Shown here piece by piece: positions 43,874 to 52,212 of a stretch of 64,000 bases of DNA. The DNA is from Streptomyces venezuelae. GTDB taxonomy: Bacteria; Actinomycetota; Actinomycetes; Streptomycetales; Streptomycetaceae. The DNA lies in NCBI RefSeq assembly GCF_008642315.1, contig NZ_CP029192.1, positions 3,844,001 through 3,908,000 of the forward strand, in the 5' to 3' direction. Position 1 is the stretch's first letter; every line of letters begins with the position of its first letter. The notes beneath the pieces are model-generated. The model searched no databases and was not told the DNA's origin. It worked only from the letters and a program-made list of their open reading frames with translations. The position numbers were made by a program, and so were the translations under genes.

Positions 43874-45226
43874 CCACAGCGACATCCAAGCGACGCCCGG
43901 CCGACTGGCACCCGCTCCGCGACTCCGACCCGGTGCCCGGAGACCCGGAGGAGATCCGCGACGAGGTCAAGCACATGCTCTCGGTCGCCGAGAAGCTTCG
44001 CGCCCAGGCCAAGAACCTCAAGACCCTGAGCGAGGAGACAACCTCAAGGGGAAGTACGTCAAGCGGCTGCGTGAGGACTCCTCCACTCTGGAGAAGCACA
44101 TGCGGGAGGTGGCAGGCCGCTACGAGCGGGTCCACGGGCACCTGACCAGCTGGGCGAACGAGTTGGAGGGCTTCCAGACCGAAGCGGACGACGTCCTGCG
44201 CCGGGCCAAGGAGAAGCAGGACGAACTCGAGACGGAGAAGGCCAAGAAGGTCGACTCCGGCGGCAAGGAGACCCCGAAGCCGTCGGCCGGCGGGACGGAT
44301 CACGATCCGCTGCAGGAGTACCGCAACCAGCTGGCCGGCATCACCAGCGACCGCGACACCCGCGCCGGCCACCATGCGGGCAAGATCAAGGGCGAGATCG
44401 ACGACGTCATCGAGGACTCGTGGTGGGACGACCTCAAGGGGTGGTTCCACGACAACGCGGACTGGATCAAGACGGTCCTCGATGGACTCGGTTGGATCGC
44501 GACCATCGCCGGCATCGTCGCCATCTGGATCCCCGGTCTGAACGCCCTGGTCCTCGGCATCGCCATCCTCACCATCCTGACGAGATCCATGCTGGTCGCC
44601 TCCGGGGACGCGTCCTGGACCGATCTGGCCTTCGACATCGGCGGTCTGCTCCTCATGGGCATCGGACGCGGTGGCATCAGAATGCTCAAGGGCGCGAACA
44701 AGGTCACCAGTGCCGCCGCTCAGACCAGCCGGACCGCGGGACTCAAGGCGGGCCTCAGGTCGCACAAGGGAATGCTGAACGACCTGAGCAGGGCCATGTC
44801 CGGTGCACAGGACGACGTGTCCCGGAAGTTCTTCTCGGACCTTCGCCGCTTCACCCTGAAGAAGATCTCCAGGGACACGGGCTGGTGGCCAAGGGCCCGA
44901 CCGAGGTATCCACGGCCTCCAAGTGGCTGCACCTCGGTGACGACGAGGCGGCCGGGCTCCTCGGCCAGCTCCGCTCCAACAAGGGTGCCTTCCCCGACGC
45001 CGTCGCGGGAGGCGCGTCCAAGCTCGGCCACGCTGGATACGTGGCATCCATGGGTGCCGCGTACGGTGGCATGGGCGTCGATGTCGTGGACAAATCGCTG
45101 AGCAAGAGCGACTCCATCGGCTGGCTGGACCAGCAGGGCCTGGTGCCCGGGGACAAGCCGTACAACGAGGACTACAACACCTGGAAAGAAAGCGGCTGGA
45201 TGCCCGCCCCCGACACTCACTGGTGA
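43870..45226 (+). pseudogene. cassette 3 large T7SS-type substrate, broken by two frameshifts
   Basis: Reads as one ~450-residue homolog of the cassette 1 and 2 substrates only across three frames. The first frame (from GTG 43870) gives DWHPLRDSDPVPGDP and stops matching near 44035. The second, from about 44037 (DNLKGKYVKRL), runs through the hydrophobic region to about 44880. The third carries VAKGPTEVSTASKWLHLGDD to the end (…PDTHW). Each break is explained by loss of a single base. The rest of the sequence is well conserved, so either the damage is recent or these are sequencing errors. Downstream genes remain intact and coupled. Confidence 0.75.
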
Positions 45227-45663
45227 GAACTCGGATGCACCACCGGGGCACCGTCGACGCGGCACAGAAAGCAGGAGAAATGGCCGACTCTCTCAGAGAA
45301 CAATTGGGCACGGGGCCCAATTTCAGAGTGCGCGTGACCATCATCGGAGCACTGGTGTCGATCGTCCCGCTGATCGGTATCGCACTTCTGTTGCCGGACG
45401 GCGGCCGTGATGCCCTGTTCTGGATCTACTGGGCACTACTGACCGGATGCCTGCTCAACCTGGTGTGGATCCTGATCAGGAATCCCGTGCCCAGCACGCG
45501 CCCCCCGCTGTTGACCCGTGATCTCGCCATGGGCTGGGCTCTCCTGCTGCCCAGTCTCTTCAGCTCCTTCTGGCCGGGAATCATCGGAGCCCCCCTGTTC
45601 ACCGTATTGGTCGGCGCGACGTCGGTCGCAGAGAAGATGCGGAAGCGCAGTGCAACACCCTGA
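45223..45663 (+). CDS. cassette 3 small membrane protein
   Basis: 146 residues with about four TM helices (near 42-60, 66-84, 102-118, 120-136). It overlaps the substrate stop through GTGA at 45223. An internal ATG at 45280 after GGAG (MADSLREQ) would give a shorter protein that still has all TM segments. Same position in the cassette as 38126-38566 and 41226-41687. Confidence 0.6.
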   Translation: MRTRMHHRGTVDAAQKAGEMADSLREQLGTGPNFRVRVTIIGALVSIVPLIGIALLLPDGGRDALFWIYWALLTGCLLNLVWILIRNPVPSTRPPLLTRDLAMGWALLLPSLFSSFWPGIIGAPLFTVLVGATSVAEKMRKRSATP

Positions 45664-46312
45664 GAATCCGACGCCCCGGCCGGAGAGCATCACCGGATCT
45701 GCCCGTGTGCCCAATGGGTTCAACATCGTGCCGCCACCCGGCTGGGACACCATTCCTCTCCAGCTCGGAACCAGGGAGGCGATCCAGCGGATCGTGCGGA
45801 AGTCCGTGGCGCAACTCCCGGCGGGGTTTCCGAAGGACGACATCCCAAAGGCGCGGCTGCAGCTCACGAAGGAGCTGAAGGAGACGGTTCGGCGAGCCCG
45901 GAAGTCCGACGGCCTGACCCTCTATCTTCCCGTCGAGCCCATGCATGGCGTGATCATTCCCGCCTCCTTCGTCGCCTCCGAGCCGCTGGCCGCCCCGCGG
46001 CCGGACATCGGCCCCGAGGACGTGCTCCGAGACCTGGCACGCGACTCCGAGGACGCATCGGTCCACGAGCTCGACGGAACCGCTGCCGTACGCACCCTGC
46101 AGAAGCTGCATGCCGATCCCGACAAGGGAGTCGAGGTGCCGTCCTGGCAAGTGCAGTACACCGTGCCGATCCCCGACAGCACCCCCGCGCAGTGGCTGAC
46201 GTTCTCCTTCAGCACGCTGATCGCAACCGGCATGGAGACCGAGTTCACCGAGACCCTGGTCGAACTCTTCGACGCGGTGATGACCACCTTCCGATGGAGC
46301 TACGCATGCTGA
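45650..46312 (+). CDS. cassette 3 protein A
   Basis: 220 residues. Signatures: GFNIVPPPGWDTIPLQLGTRE, LTLYLPVEPMHGVIIPASFV and the ending VELFDAVMTTFRWSYAC. Closest to the cassette 2 copy (both have PM/RMHG…PAS). GTG at 45650 has GGAAG upstream and overlaps the membrane-protein gene by 14 bases. Confidence 0.65.
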   Translation: MQHPENPTPRPESITGSARVPNGFNIVPPPGWDTIPLQLGTREAIQRIVRKSVAQLPAGFPKDDIPKARLQLTKELKETVRRARKSDGLTLYLPVEPMHGVIIPASFVASEPLAAPRPDIGPEDVLRDLARDSEDASVHELDGTAAVRTLQKLHADPDKGVEVPSWQVQYTVPIPDSTPAQWLTFSFSTLIATGMETEFTETLVELFDAVMTTFRWSYAC

Positions 46313-46896
46313 TCGTCGAGACCGATTCCGACCCGGGCGTGTGGTTCCACATGCCGCTCACCGACAGCAAGTCGGAGTTCGCGCAGTGGCTGGACATGCA
46401 GCTCGACGCGGTCGGCCTGGTCCATCAGCGCAAGCTCACCTGGCGCGAGAAGCGGCAGATGAAGAAGTTCCTCGAGGGCTCGGCCGCGATGCTGCGCGAC
46501 CGGATCGGTGCGGAGCAGGCGTTCGTCTTCGGCCCGATGCCGCCGCAGGCCGCACCGCTGGTCCTCTTCACCAAGCAGTTCGCCTGCGACGAGGCCCACA
46601 GCACCGAACACCTGAACATGCTGGCCGTCCCCGACTCTTCGGCCGCTCCGGGGCAGCGAGTGGAGACTGCGCCTTTCGTCTCCCCCCACTTCGGCGAGGG
46701 GCTGCGCTGCCTGCGCAGCTGGACCGGCCCCGACGGAGAACTCATGCTCTCCGTCACGTACGCGTGGAACGACCCGACCCACGACATCGACCTGGTCCTC
46801 AAGGGGCACTACGACGACCCGGCCCTCCTCGAAGCCTCCTTCGACGCCATCGACGACTTCGCCCGCACGCTCCGGCTGGCCCCGACCTCCATGTGA
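46306..46896 (+). CDS. cassette 3 protein B
   Basis: 196 residues. DPGVWFHMPLTD near the N-terminus, then EGLRCLRSW, the family VTYAW block and a final helix FDAIDDFARTLRL. ATG at 46306 uses GGAG just upstream in protein A and overlaps its stop by seven bases, the same coupling as in cassette 2. Confidence 0.6.
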   Translation: MLIVETDSDPGVWFHMPLTDSKSEFAQWLDMQLDAVGLVHQRKLTWREKRQMKKFLEGSAAMLRDRIGAEQAFVFGPMPPQAAPLVLFTKQFACDEAHSTEHLNMLAVPDSSAAPGQRVETAPFVSPHFGEGLRCLRSWTGPDGELMLSVTYAWNDPTHDIDLVLKGHYDDPALLEASFDAIDDFARTLRLAPTSM

Positions 46897-47063
46897 CCGC
46901 CGCCCGCGACGGGCACCGCCCACCGCGTCACGACACGGTGACAGTCCGTGGGAATCACCCGATTCGCCCCGCTATCCAGCCAGTTTCGACCCTGGCGGAA
47001 CCCGGAACCCCACGGTTAACGTCGGCACGCTGGAGACACCCCTCGCCCCACCGGGAGCCGACC

Positions 47064-47738
47064 GTGAACCGCCGCACCATGCCCGTCACCGCCGCGCTCG
47101 CCGCGACCGCTGCCCTGCTTCTGACGGGATGCGGCGGCGGGAGCGACAGTGACTCCAAGGACAACGACAAGATCGCCGGGGCCGACGACGGTTCGGCGAA
47201 GCCGAAGAAGTCGGCCGACCCGTCGGGCGCGCCGGCCGCGGACAAGCCGGACGGCGTCGACGTATCGCTGCCGAAGAGCATGAATCTGGTCTTCGACTGG
47301 GACAGGCCGAAGGACAAGAACGAGGCGGCGGCGATGGATGACGCCGCGAACTTCATGCGGGCGATCTATCGGGGCATCGACAAGCGCACCTCGAAGGACG
47401 CGGCGGTGTCCGCGTATTCCACCGGCGAGGGGCTGCACTACGCGAAGGTGCAGATCGACAACCGGATCGACGGCGGCTGGACGGCCACCGGGACCCGGCG
47501 TCACTACCAGGCCACCACTCGTTCCGCCCAGAACGGCAATTCGGTGGAGGTCGCCTTCTGCGTGGACTCGAGCAAGTTCTACGGCAAAGAGGTCAAGACC
47601 GGGAAAGTCCTGAAGAGCACGCCCAGCATCAAGGACTACGACCACTTCAAGGTCGTGATGGTCAAGTACCCCACGGGTGACGCTCTGTGGCAGGCCTCCA
47701 AGGTGTTCGTCGAGACGAAGGCGAAGCAATGCCAGTGA
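47064..47738 (+). CDS. secreted lipoprotein of unknown function
   Basis: 224 residues. A lipoprotein signal peptide ends in the lipobox LLLTGC (lipidated Cys near 23), then an acidic Ser/Asp/Lys-rich linker. The globular part (about 65-224) contains FDWDRPKDKNEAAAMDDAANFMRAIYRG and paired cysteines near 176 and 223. It resembles small NTF2-like or ESX-associated lipoproteins but I cannot name the family. GTG at 47064 has CGGGAG upstream. Overlaps the next gene by 10 bases and lies between cassettes 3 and 4, so it is likely a surface part of the same system. Confidence 0.65.
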   Translation: MNRRTMPVTAALAATAALLLTGCGGGSDSDSKDNDKIAGADDGSAKPKKSADPSGAPAADKPDGVDVSLPKSMNLVFDWDRPKDKNEAAAMDDAANFMRAIYRGIDKRTSKDAAVSAYSTGEGLHYAKVQIDNRIDGGWTATGTRRHYQATTRSAQNGNSVEVAFCVDSSKFYGKEVKTGKVLKSTPSIKDYDHFKVVMVKYPTGDALWQASKVFVETKAKQCQ

Positions 47739-48826
47739 ACAGATCACGGGTCACGACGCTCGGTACCGGCGCGGCGGCCCTGACGCTCGCCGTCGGAGCG
47801 CTCGCCCTCACACACCCGGCGTACGCCGCGGAGCCCAGCAGCAACGGCGATGGCGGAAGCACCGAACAGCAGGGCGGCAGCGACAAATCCGGTGGCGGCA
47901 TCTACGCCGCCGCCAAAGTCACGTACTCCGGCTCCGTCGCCAAAGGCGGCGGCAGCGGCAACGTGACGTCGTCCGACGTCAACTGGACGCCGCCGCCCTG
48001 CTGGTACGCACCGAAATACGGGGCCAAGGAATTCAAGAAGAAGATGTCGAAGGAGCTCAAGGACGCGGCGAGCGCGCCCGGGATGGCCGGGCACGCGGGC
48101 GCGGCGATCAATGAGCTCCAGCGTCATTACGAGGACGACTACGGCTGGACGGACACGCCCGGCTACAAGGACTACAACGTCGACAAGGACGGCGAGGGGA
48201 TGTTCTGGGCGGCGGTCGAGAACCCCGACGAGCCGGACTACCTCAAGCGGACCTCGTGCAGTGACATTCCCTTCTGGGTCGAGAACGGCGAGGCGCCGCC
48301 GCCCCAGTACGAGGAGGCCATCAGCCCGGAGATCCTCGCGGCGCTCGCCTACCAGCACATGGAACTGCCGAAGACCAAGGTCACCCTCGCCCCCGACGGC
48401 ACGACCAAGGTGAAGCTGCCGACGTGGGCCTGGCTCGACAAGGCGGCCTTCGACGAGGTGAAGGCGACGGCGGCGATCAATGTCCCCGGCTTCCGGATCG
48501 AGGCGACGACGACGGCGAAGCCCAAGTCGCTCACCCTCGACCCCGGCACCGCGGACGCGACCACGCTCCCCGCGAACGGTGAGTGCCCCCTCGTCGGCGA
48601 GACGATCGGCGAACCGTACGCGAAGGGCAAGTCCAAGGAGACCCCGCCCTGCGGCATCGTCTACGGCCGCTCGTCCGCCGGCTCCACGTTCCCCCTCAAG
48701 GCCTCCCTCACCTGGGAGATCAGCTGGACGGGCACGGGCCAAGCCGGGGCCGAGCCCATGCCCGACGGCAAGATCGAGGCGGTCCAGGACGTCACGGTCG
48801 AGGAGATCCAGTCGATCAACCGTTGA
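47729..48826 (+). CDS. secreted protein, partner of the preceding lipoprotein
   Basis: 365 residues. A signal peptide (about 1-32, cleavage after AYA) and a Gly/Ser-rich linker come first. The globular region is rich in Trp and Tyr (NWTPPPCWYAPKYG, YEDDYGWTDTPGYKDY, FWAAVEN) and has about four cysteines. No TM helix follows the signal peptide. ATG at 47729 lies inside the end of the lipoprotein gene. The stop overlaps the convergent gene at 48816 by 11 bases. Function unknown. Confidence 0.65.
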   Translation: MPVNRSRVTTLGTGAAALTLAVGALALTHPAYAAEPSSNGDGGSTEQQGGSDKSGGGIYAAAKVTYSGSVAKGGGSGNVTSSDVNWTPPPCWYAPKYGAKEFKKKMSKELKDAASAPGMAGHAGAAINELQRHYEDDYGWTDTPGYKDYNVDKDGEGMFWAAVENPDEPDYLKRTSCSDIPFWVENGEAPPPQYEEAISPEILAALAYQHMELPKTKVTLAPDGTTKVKLPTWAWLDKAAFDEVKATAAINVPGFRIEATTTAKPKSLTLDPGTADATTLPANGECPLVGETIGEPYAKGKSKETPPCGIVYGRSSAGSTFPLKASLTWEISWTGTGQAGAEPMPDGKIEAVQDVTVEEIQSINR

Positions 48827-49433
48827 GGGCCCCCGCCTGCTCCCAGTGAAGCGTCCCGGCCACGGTGTCGAAGAGTTCCACCATCTGTGGCGCCAGGCCC
48901 TCCATGGGGGTGGAGAAGGTGAGGTTCAGCCACTGGCTGCTCGCGGGGACCGGGACGTGATACGTCACCGTGGTCGTCGCGAGCGTGTTGCCCATCTGGC
49001 GCTCGGGATCGGCCGCTTCGGTCTTCTCCGTCCGTACGGCGTCGCCCGCGGCGTCCAGCCTCCGCACTTCGGCGGGCCGCCCCGTCTCCGCGAGTCTGCG
49101 CGCGAGGTCGTGCGCCGTGGCGCAGCCGGGCCAGCCGTCCGGGATCAGGCTCACGAGCAGTGAGGAGGCCAGCGGGAGACCCTCGACGGTCAGCAGCGAG
49201 ATGTAGAGCTCGACACCGCCTTCGCGATGGGCCGCCTTCGCCTGCTTCTGCAGGTCCCGCATCAGGCGTTCCTTGAGTACGGGCGCGTTGTCGATTCCTT
49301 CGAACTGCCGGTCGGCCAGTGCGGCGATGCCTCGGTCGCGTTCGTCGGGATCCAGGTGCAGCTGGAACCATCCGGCGGGGACGAGGATCGTGTAGTCGCT
49401 GGGCGGGGTGTCCCATGTGGTGCGGAGAGGCAT
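48816..49433 (-). CDS. cassette 4 protein A (divergent)
   Basis: 205 residues. DYTILVPAGWFQLHLDPDERDRG matches the A-family N-terminus with PAGW in place of PPEW. VELYISLLTVEGLPLASSLLVS and the ending MVELFDTVAGTLHWEQ keep the other two signatures. ATG at 49433 starts one base after the neighbouring stop; a longer GTG start at 49463 is possible. Order with B is reversed compared with cassettes 1-3. Confidence 0.6.
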   Translation of the reverse strand: MPLRTTWDTPPSDYTILVPAGWFQLHLDPDERDRGIAALADRQFEGIDNAPVLKERLMRDLQKQAKAAHREGGVELYISLLTVEGLPLASSLLVSLIPDGWPGCATAHDLARRLAETGRPAEVRRLDAAGDAVRTEKTEAADPERQMGNTLATTTVTYHVPVPASSQWLNLTFSTPMEGLAPQMVELFDTVAGTLHWEQAGALNG

Positions 49434-49434
49434 G

Positions 49435-50121
49435 TCAGAGCTCGCTGGGGGGTTCGGGGGCACGGGTCGGTTCGGGCTCCGGCGGGACGGGCACGAGGCG
49501 GAGGGAGGGCATGACCCGGTCCACGAGGTCCGTCAGCTCGTTCGTGCGCTCGAAGTTGAGCCACCTGGCCTCGACCAGCAGGATCTCCTCGTGGCCGGTC
49601 GGCCAGACCCAGTACCGGACACACTCACTGAGCTTCTTGCCCCAGCCGAGGCGTCGCTTCTCGACCAGTACCGCCTGCACCCTCACGGCGGGGCCGATCG
49701 GCAGTTCGACCTCCGTGATCCGGGCGTCGCCCTTCACTTCGGCGTAGGACCACTTCAGCAGCATCCCCTGGTACTCCTCGGGGGTAGGCCGCGTCACCCC
49801 GTCCTCTCCGTAGGCGATGACGTTCATGTCCGCCAGGAACACGCCGCTGTCCGTGTACGCGACGGCGCTCAGGATCGGCCCGGAATCCTGGACGGACAAG
49901 GCGTGTTCCTCCAGTTCCTGCTGGAGCGCCGCCTTGCTGACGCCAAGGCGCAGAGGGTCGAACTGTCCCACGAGGCGTGCGGCCAGTGTTCTGGCTTCGG
50001 CCCGAGTGCCCTCATGGAGAGTGAGATCGAGCCATCCGCCGCCGAAGTCGAATTCGGCGATGAAATCGTCCTCGGGGCCCCATGCACGGCCGTCCGGACT
50101 CCGTTGTTCCCGCTCCATCAC
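49435..50121 (-). CDS. cassette 4 protein B (divergent)
   Basis: 228 residues, acidic. WLDLTLHEGTRAEARTL resembles the A-type N-terminus, while ECVRYWVWPTGHEEI and the closing helix NELTDLVDRVMPSLRL fit the B family, which suggests that A and B descend from one fold. The C-terminus is Pro/Glu-rich. The GTG at 50121 (or ATG one codon later) overlaps the substrate gene stop. Confidence 0.55.
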   Translation of the reverse strand: MMEREQRSPDGRAWGPEDDFIAEFDFGGGWLDLTLHEGTRAEARTLAARLVGQFDPLRLGVSKAALQQELEEHALSVQDSGPILSAVAYTDSGVFLADMNVIAYGEDGVTRPTPEEYQGMLLKWSYAEVKGDARITEVELPIGPAVRVQAVLVEKRRLGWGKKLSECVRYWVWPTGHEEILLVEARWLNFERTNELTDLVDRVMPSLRLVPVPPEPEPTRAPEPPSEL

Positions 50122-51491
50122 GACACCTCGTCGATGAATAGGCCGCCGGCCGTGACTACACTTCCGGCGAAGCTGAGCTGCGTCGCTCTGCGCGACATCT
50201 TGTTGACATCGAACCCGACATCGTCCAAGCCCTTGCCCAGGTTCTTGGCTTGACTGAGTGACGATGCCGCGGATGCGTCCGCCAAGGTGATCGACTTGCC
50301 GATGCCCTTCATATAGCTGCCGTTACCGGTTTCCTTCAGCGTCCGTCCCATCTCACGGTATCCGCCCTTGAAAGCGTCCTTCCAAGTCGCCCCCTTGAAG
50401 AGTTCGGTCACGGGCTCACGGAGCGACTTCTTGATGTCGCCCTTTTCGAGCCCCTTGACGACACCTGCGTCACGGTTGAACTTCTGGCGGGACCGCTTGA
50501 ACTGCCGCCCGGTCAGCTTGCCGTCCTTGGCGGCCTGCATGCGGTCCGCGAGACCCTTGGCGTACTTGCCGCTGACCTTGGACATCGCCTTGCCCACGCC
50601 CATCATCAGCAGCCCCACCGCGGCCGTGGCGAGCGCCGTCCACGACTCATCACCCATACCGACCTGGATCGCCGTACAGGCGATGTTGACGATCGTGGCC
50701 ACCATGGAGACGGCGCCGAGAAATCCTGCCAGCCCCTGGCCGACGATAGGAATCCAACCGACCGCGAGAGCGGCGATACCGGCCCATTTGGAGATGTCCT
50801 CCGTCCAGTTCGCCACGACGTCCACGACCTGGGAGAAGTCGTCCCAAAAACCATCCTTGAGCGCATCGTCGGAGATGACGTCGTCAATGGCATCGCGGGC
50901 CTTGCGCGCCGCCTCGTCGCGGATGCTCTGCGCCTTCTTCAGCTTGTCGCGGGCCGCTTCCAGGGACTTCCCGGCGGCCTCCGCCCGGTCCTCCAGTTTC
51001 TCCTTGCGGCCCTTGTCGTCCCCCTTCGCTCCGTCGCCCTTGTCGGATTTCCCGGAGAGGCCGTCGAGGCTCTTCTTCGCGGCGCTCTTGTCGGCCTCCG
51101 CCTCCTGGGCCTCCTGCCGGGCGATCTCGGCGATCCGCTGGGCGCGGTGGAGTTCTGTGGCGTAACTGCCGGGCGGCGCTGCGGCGTTCGACTCGTAGTC
51201 GGCTCCGTGGTCCACGATCCGGTCGCCGACCGCATCGGCCACCGTCTTGTAGCGCTTGTGCGCGGCCTCCAGACGGCCGCGGCACTTCTTGGCCTTCTCG
51301 CGGAACTCTTTCCCGGCGTCGCTGTCCCACGACGTCACCTCGGAAGCCGCCTTGAGGTGCCGTACCTGGCGTTCGAGTTCGTCGGCCGTCTTGCGGAGCT
51401 TGCGGCCCAGCTGTTCCAGGCGGTCCGGGTCGCCGGGAACCGGGTCCTGGTCGGCGAGCGGCTGCCAGTCCCTGGGGCGTGCGCCGGCCAT
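50118..51491 (-). CDS. cassette 4 large T7SS-type substrate with hydrophobic domain
   Basis: 457 residues. Begins DWQPLADQDPVPGDPDRLEQL. The helical region (to about 240) is longer than in the other copies and Lys/Glu/Asp-rich. A FWDDF motif precedes the hydrophobic region (about 235-290, GIAALAVGWIPIVGQGLAGFLG in order), then DESWTALATAAVG and a basic C-terminal third ending …IDEVS, not in W. The ATG at 51491 overlaps the small protein stop. No enzymatic domain is visible. Confidence 0.65.
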   Translation of the reverse strand: MAGARPRDWQPLADQDPVPGDPDRLEQLGRKLRKTADELERQVRHLKAASEVTSWDSDAGKEFREKAKKCRGRLEAAHKRYKTVADAVGDRIVDHGADYESNAAAPPGSYATELHRAQRIAEIARQEAQEAEADKSAAKKSLDGLSGKSDKGDGAKGDDKGRKEKLEDRAEAAGKSLEAARDKLKKAQSIRDEAARKARDAIDDVISDDALKDGFWDDFSQVVDVVANWTEDISKWAGIAALAVGWIPIVGQGLAGFLGAVSMVATIVNIACTAIQVGMGDESWTALATAAVGLLMMGVGKAMSKVSGKYAKGLADRMQAAKDGKLTGRQFKRSRQKFNRDAGVVKGLEKGDIKKSLREPVTELFKGATWKDAFKGGYREMGRTLKETGNGSYMKGIGKSITLADASAASSLSQAKNLGKGLDDVGFDVNKMSRRATQLSFAGSVVTAGGLFIDEVS

Positions 51492-51796
51492 CAGGACTTC
51501 TTCTTGTCGGAGTCGCGGAGCGCCTTGGCCAGCTCGCTGTCGATCTTCTCGTACGTCTTCGCGGCGGCCTTCGCGATCTCGCCGAGACGCTTGATCTCGT
51601 CGCCCAGTTCCTCGCGGTGTTTGTCCCAGTTGTCCACGAAGTCCCCGAACTGCCAGGACAGGTCGTGCTCTCCGAAGTCGTCCTCGTACTGGCCCTTCAG
51701 CTTGTCCAGTCCGTCGAACGCGTCCTTGATCCTGCCAAGACCGACACCCATCTCGCGGATGACGTTCAGGTCGTCGATCCTCGCGTACTCCCCCAC
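51491..51796 (-). CDS. cassette 4 small helical protein, FVDNWD family
   Basis: 101 residues. LNVIREMGVGLGRIKDAFDGLDKLKG, then WQFGDFVDNWDKHREELGDEIKRLG. Its N-terminus differs more from cassettes 1-3 than they do from each other. GTG at 51796 has GAGGGGAC upstream. It is followed by the large substrate with a one-codon overlap, and preceded by the WXG100-like gene at 51913. Confidence 0.7.
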   Translation of the reverse strand: MGEYARIDDLNVIREMGVGLGRIKDAFDGLDKLKGQYEDDFGEHDLSWQFGDFVDNWDKHREELGDEIKRLGEIAKAAAKTYEKIDSELAKALRDSDKKKS

Positions 51797-51912
51797 GAGC
51801 CGTCCCCTCTGTCGCGTCGTGGTCCGTAAGTTCTCGCATGCGAACAACGAAGGCGGGGCGGGAACGGCGGAATCCTCCCGCCACCCCCGCCCCGAAGGAG
51901 CCGAGTCCCCGG

Positions 51913-52212
51913 CTACTTGCGCGCAGCCTTGCCCAGCTCGTCGTCGATCTGCTCGTACTTGTCCGCGGCGTTGGTCAGGTAGTCGCCCATGCCGTCCAGG
52001 CCGTCGATCGTCTTCTTCGCGCCCTCGACGAACTCGTCGAAGTTCTCGTCGAACGCCTTCGAGGCGCTCTTCGTGACGAAGCCCGTCTCGACGAGGTGCT
52101 TGATGTACTTCTTCAGGCCGTCGAGCTTCTCGTTGAGCTTGTCCTTCTCCTTGACCACGTGCTTGGCCGCGTCTCGCATGTCCTGATATGTGACATCAAG
52201 GTCCTTGGCCAT
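51913..52212 (-). CDS. WXG100-like T7SS substrate (EsxA/EsxB type)
   Basis: 99 residues, a helical hairpin with the turn in GFVTKSASKAFDENFDEF, which replaces the usual WxGxAA.AF motif of WXG100 proteins. The C-terminal helix has DYLTNAADKYEQIDDELG, close to the YxxxD/E secretion signal (here Y..ID..L). It is the copy nearest the ATPase gene, divergent from it, and has no large partner of its own, so it is the best candidate for the core Esx-like component. ATG at 52212 is the start. Confidence 0.75.
   Translation of the reverse strand: MAKDLDVTYQDMRDAAKHVVKEKDKLNEKLDGLKKYIKHLVETGFVTKSASKAFDENFDEFVEGAKKTIDGLDGMGDYLTNAADKYEQIDDELGKAARK

Noticed and set aside
43870..45226. Programmed frameshifting
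   Set aside because: No slippery heptamer or pseudoknot seen near the two breaks, and paralogs are in one frame.
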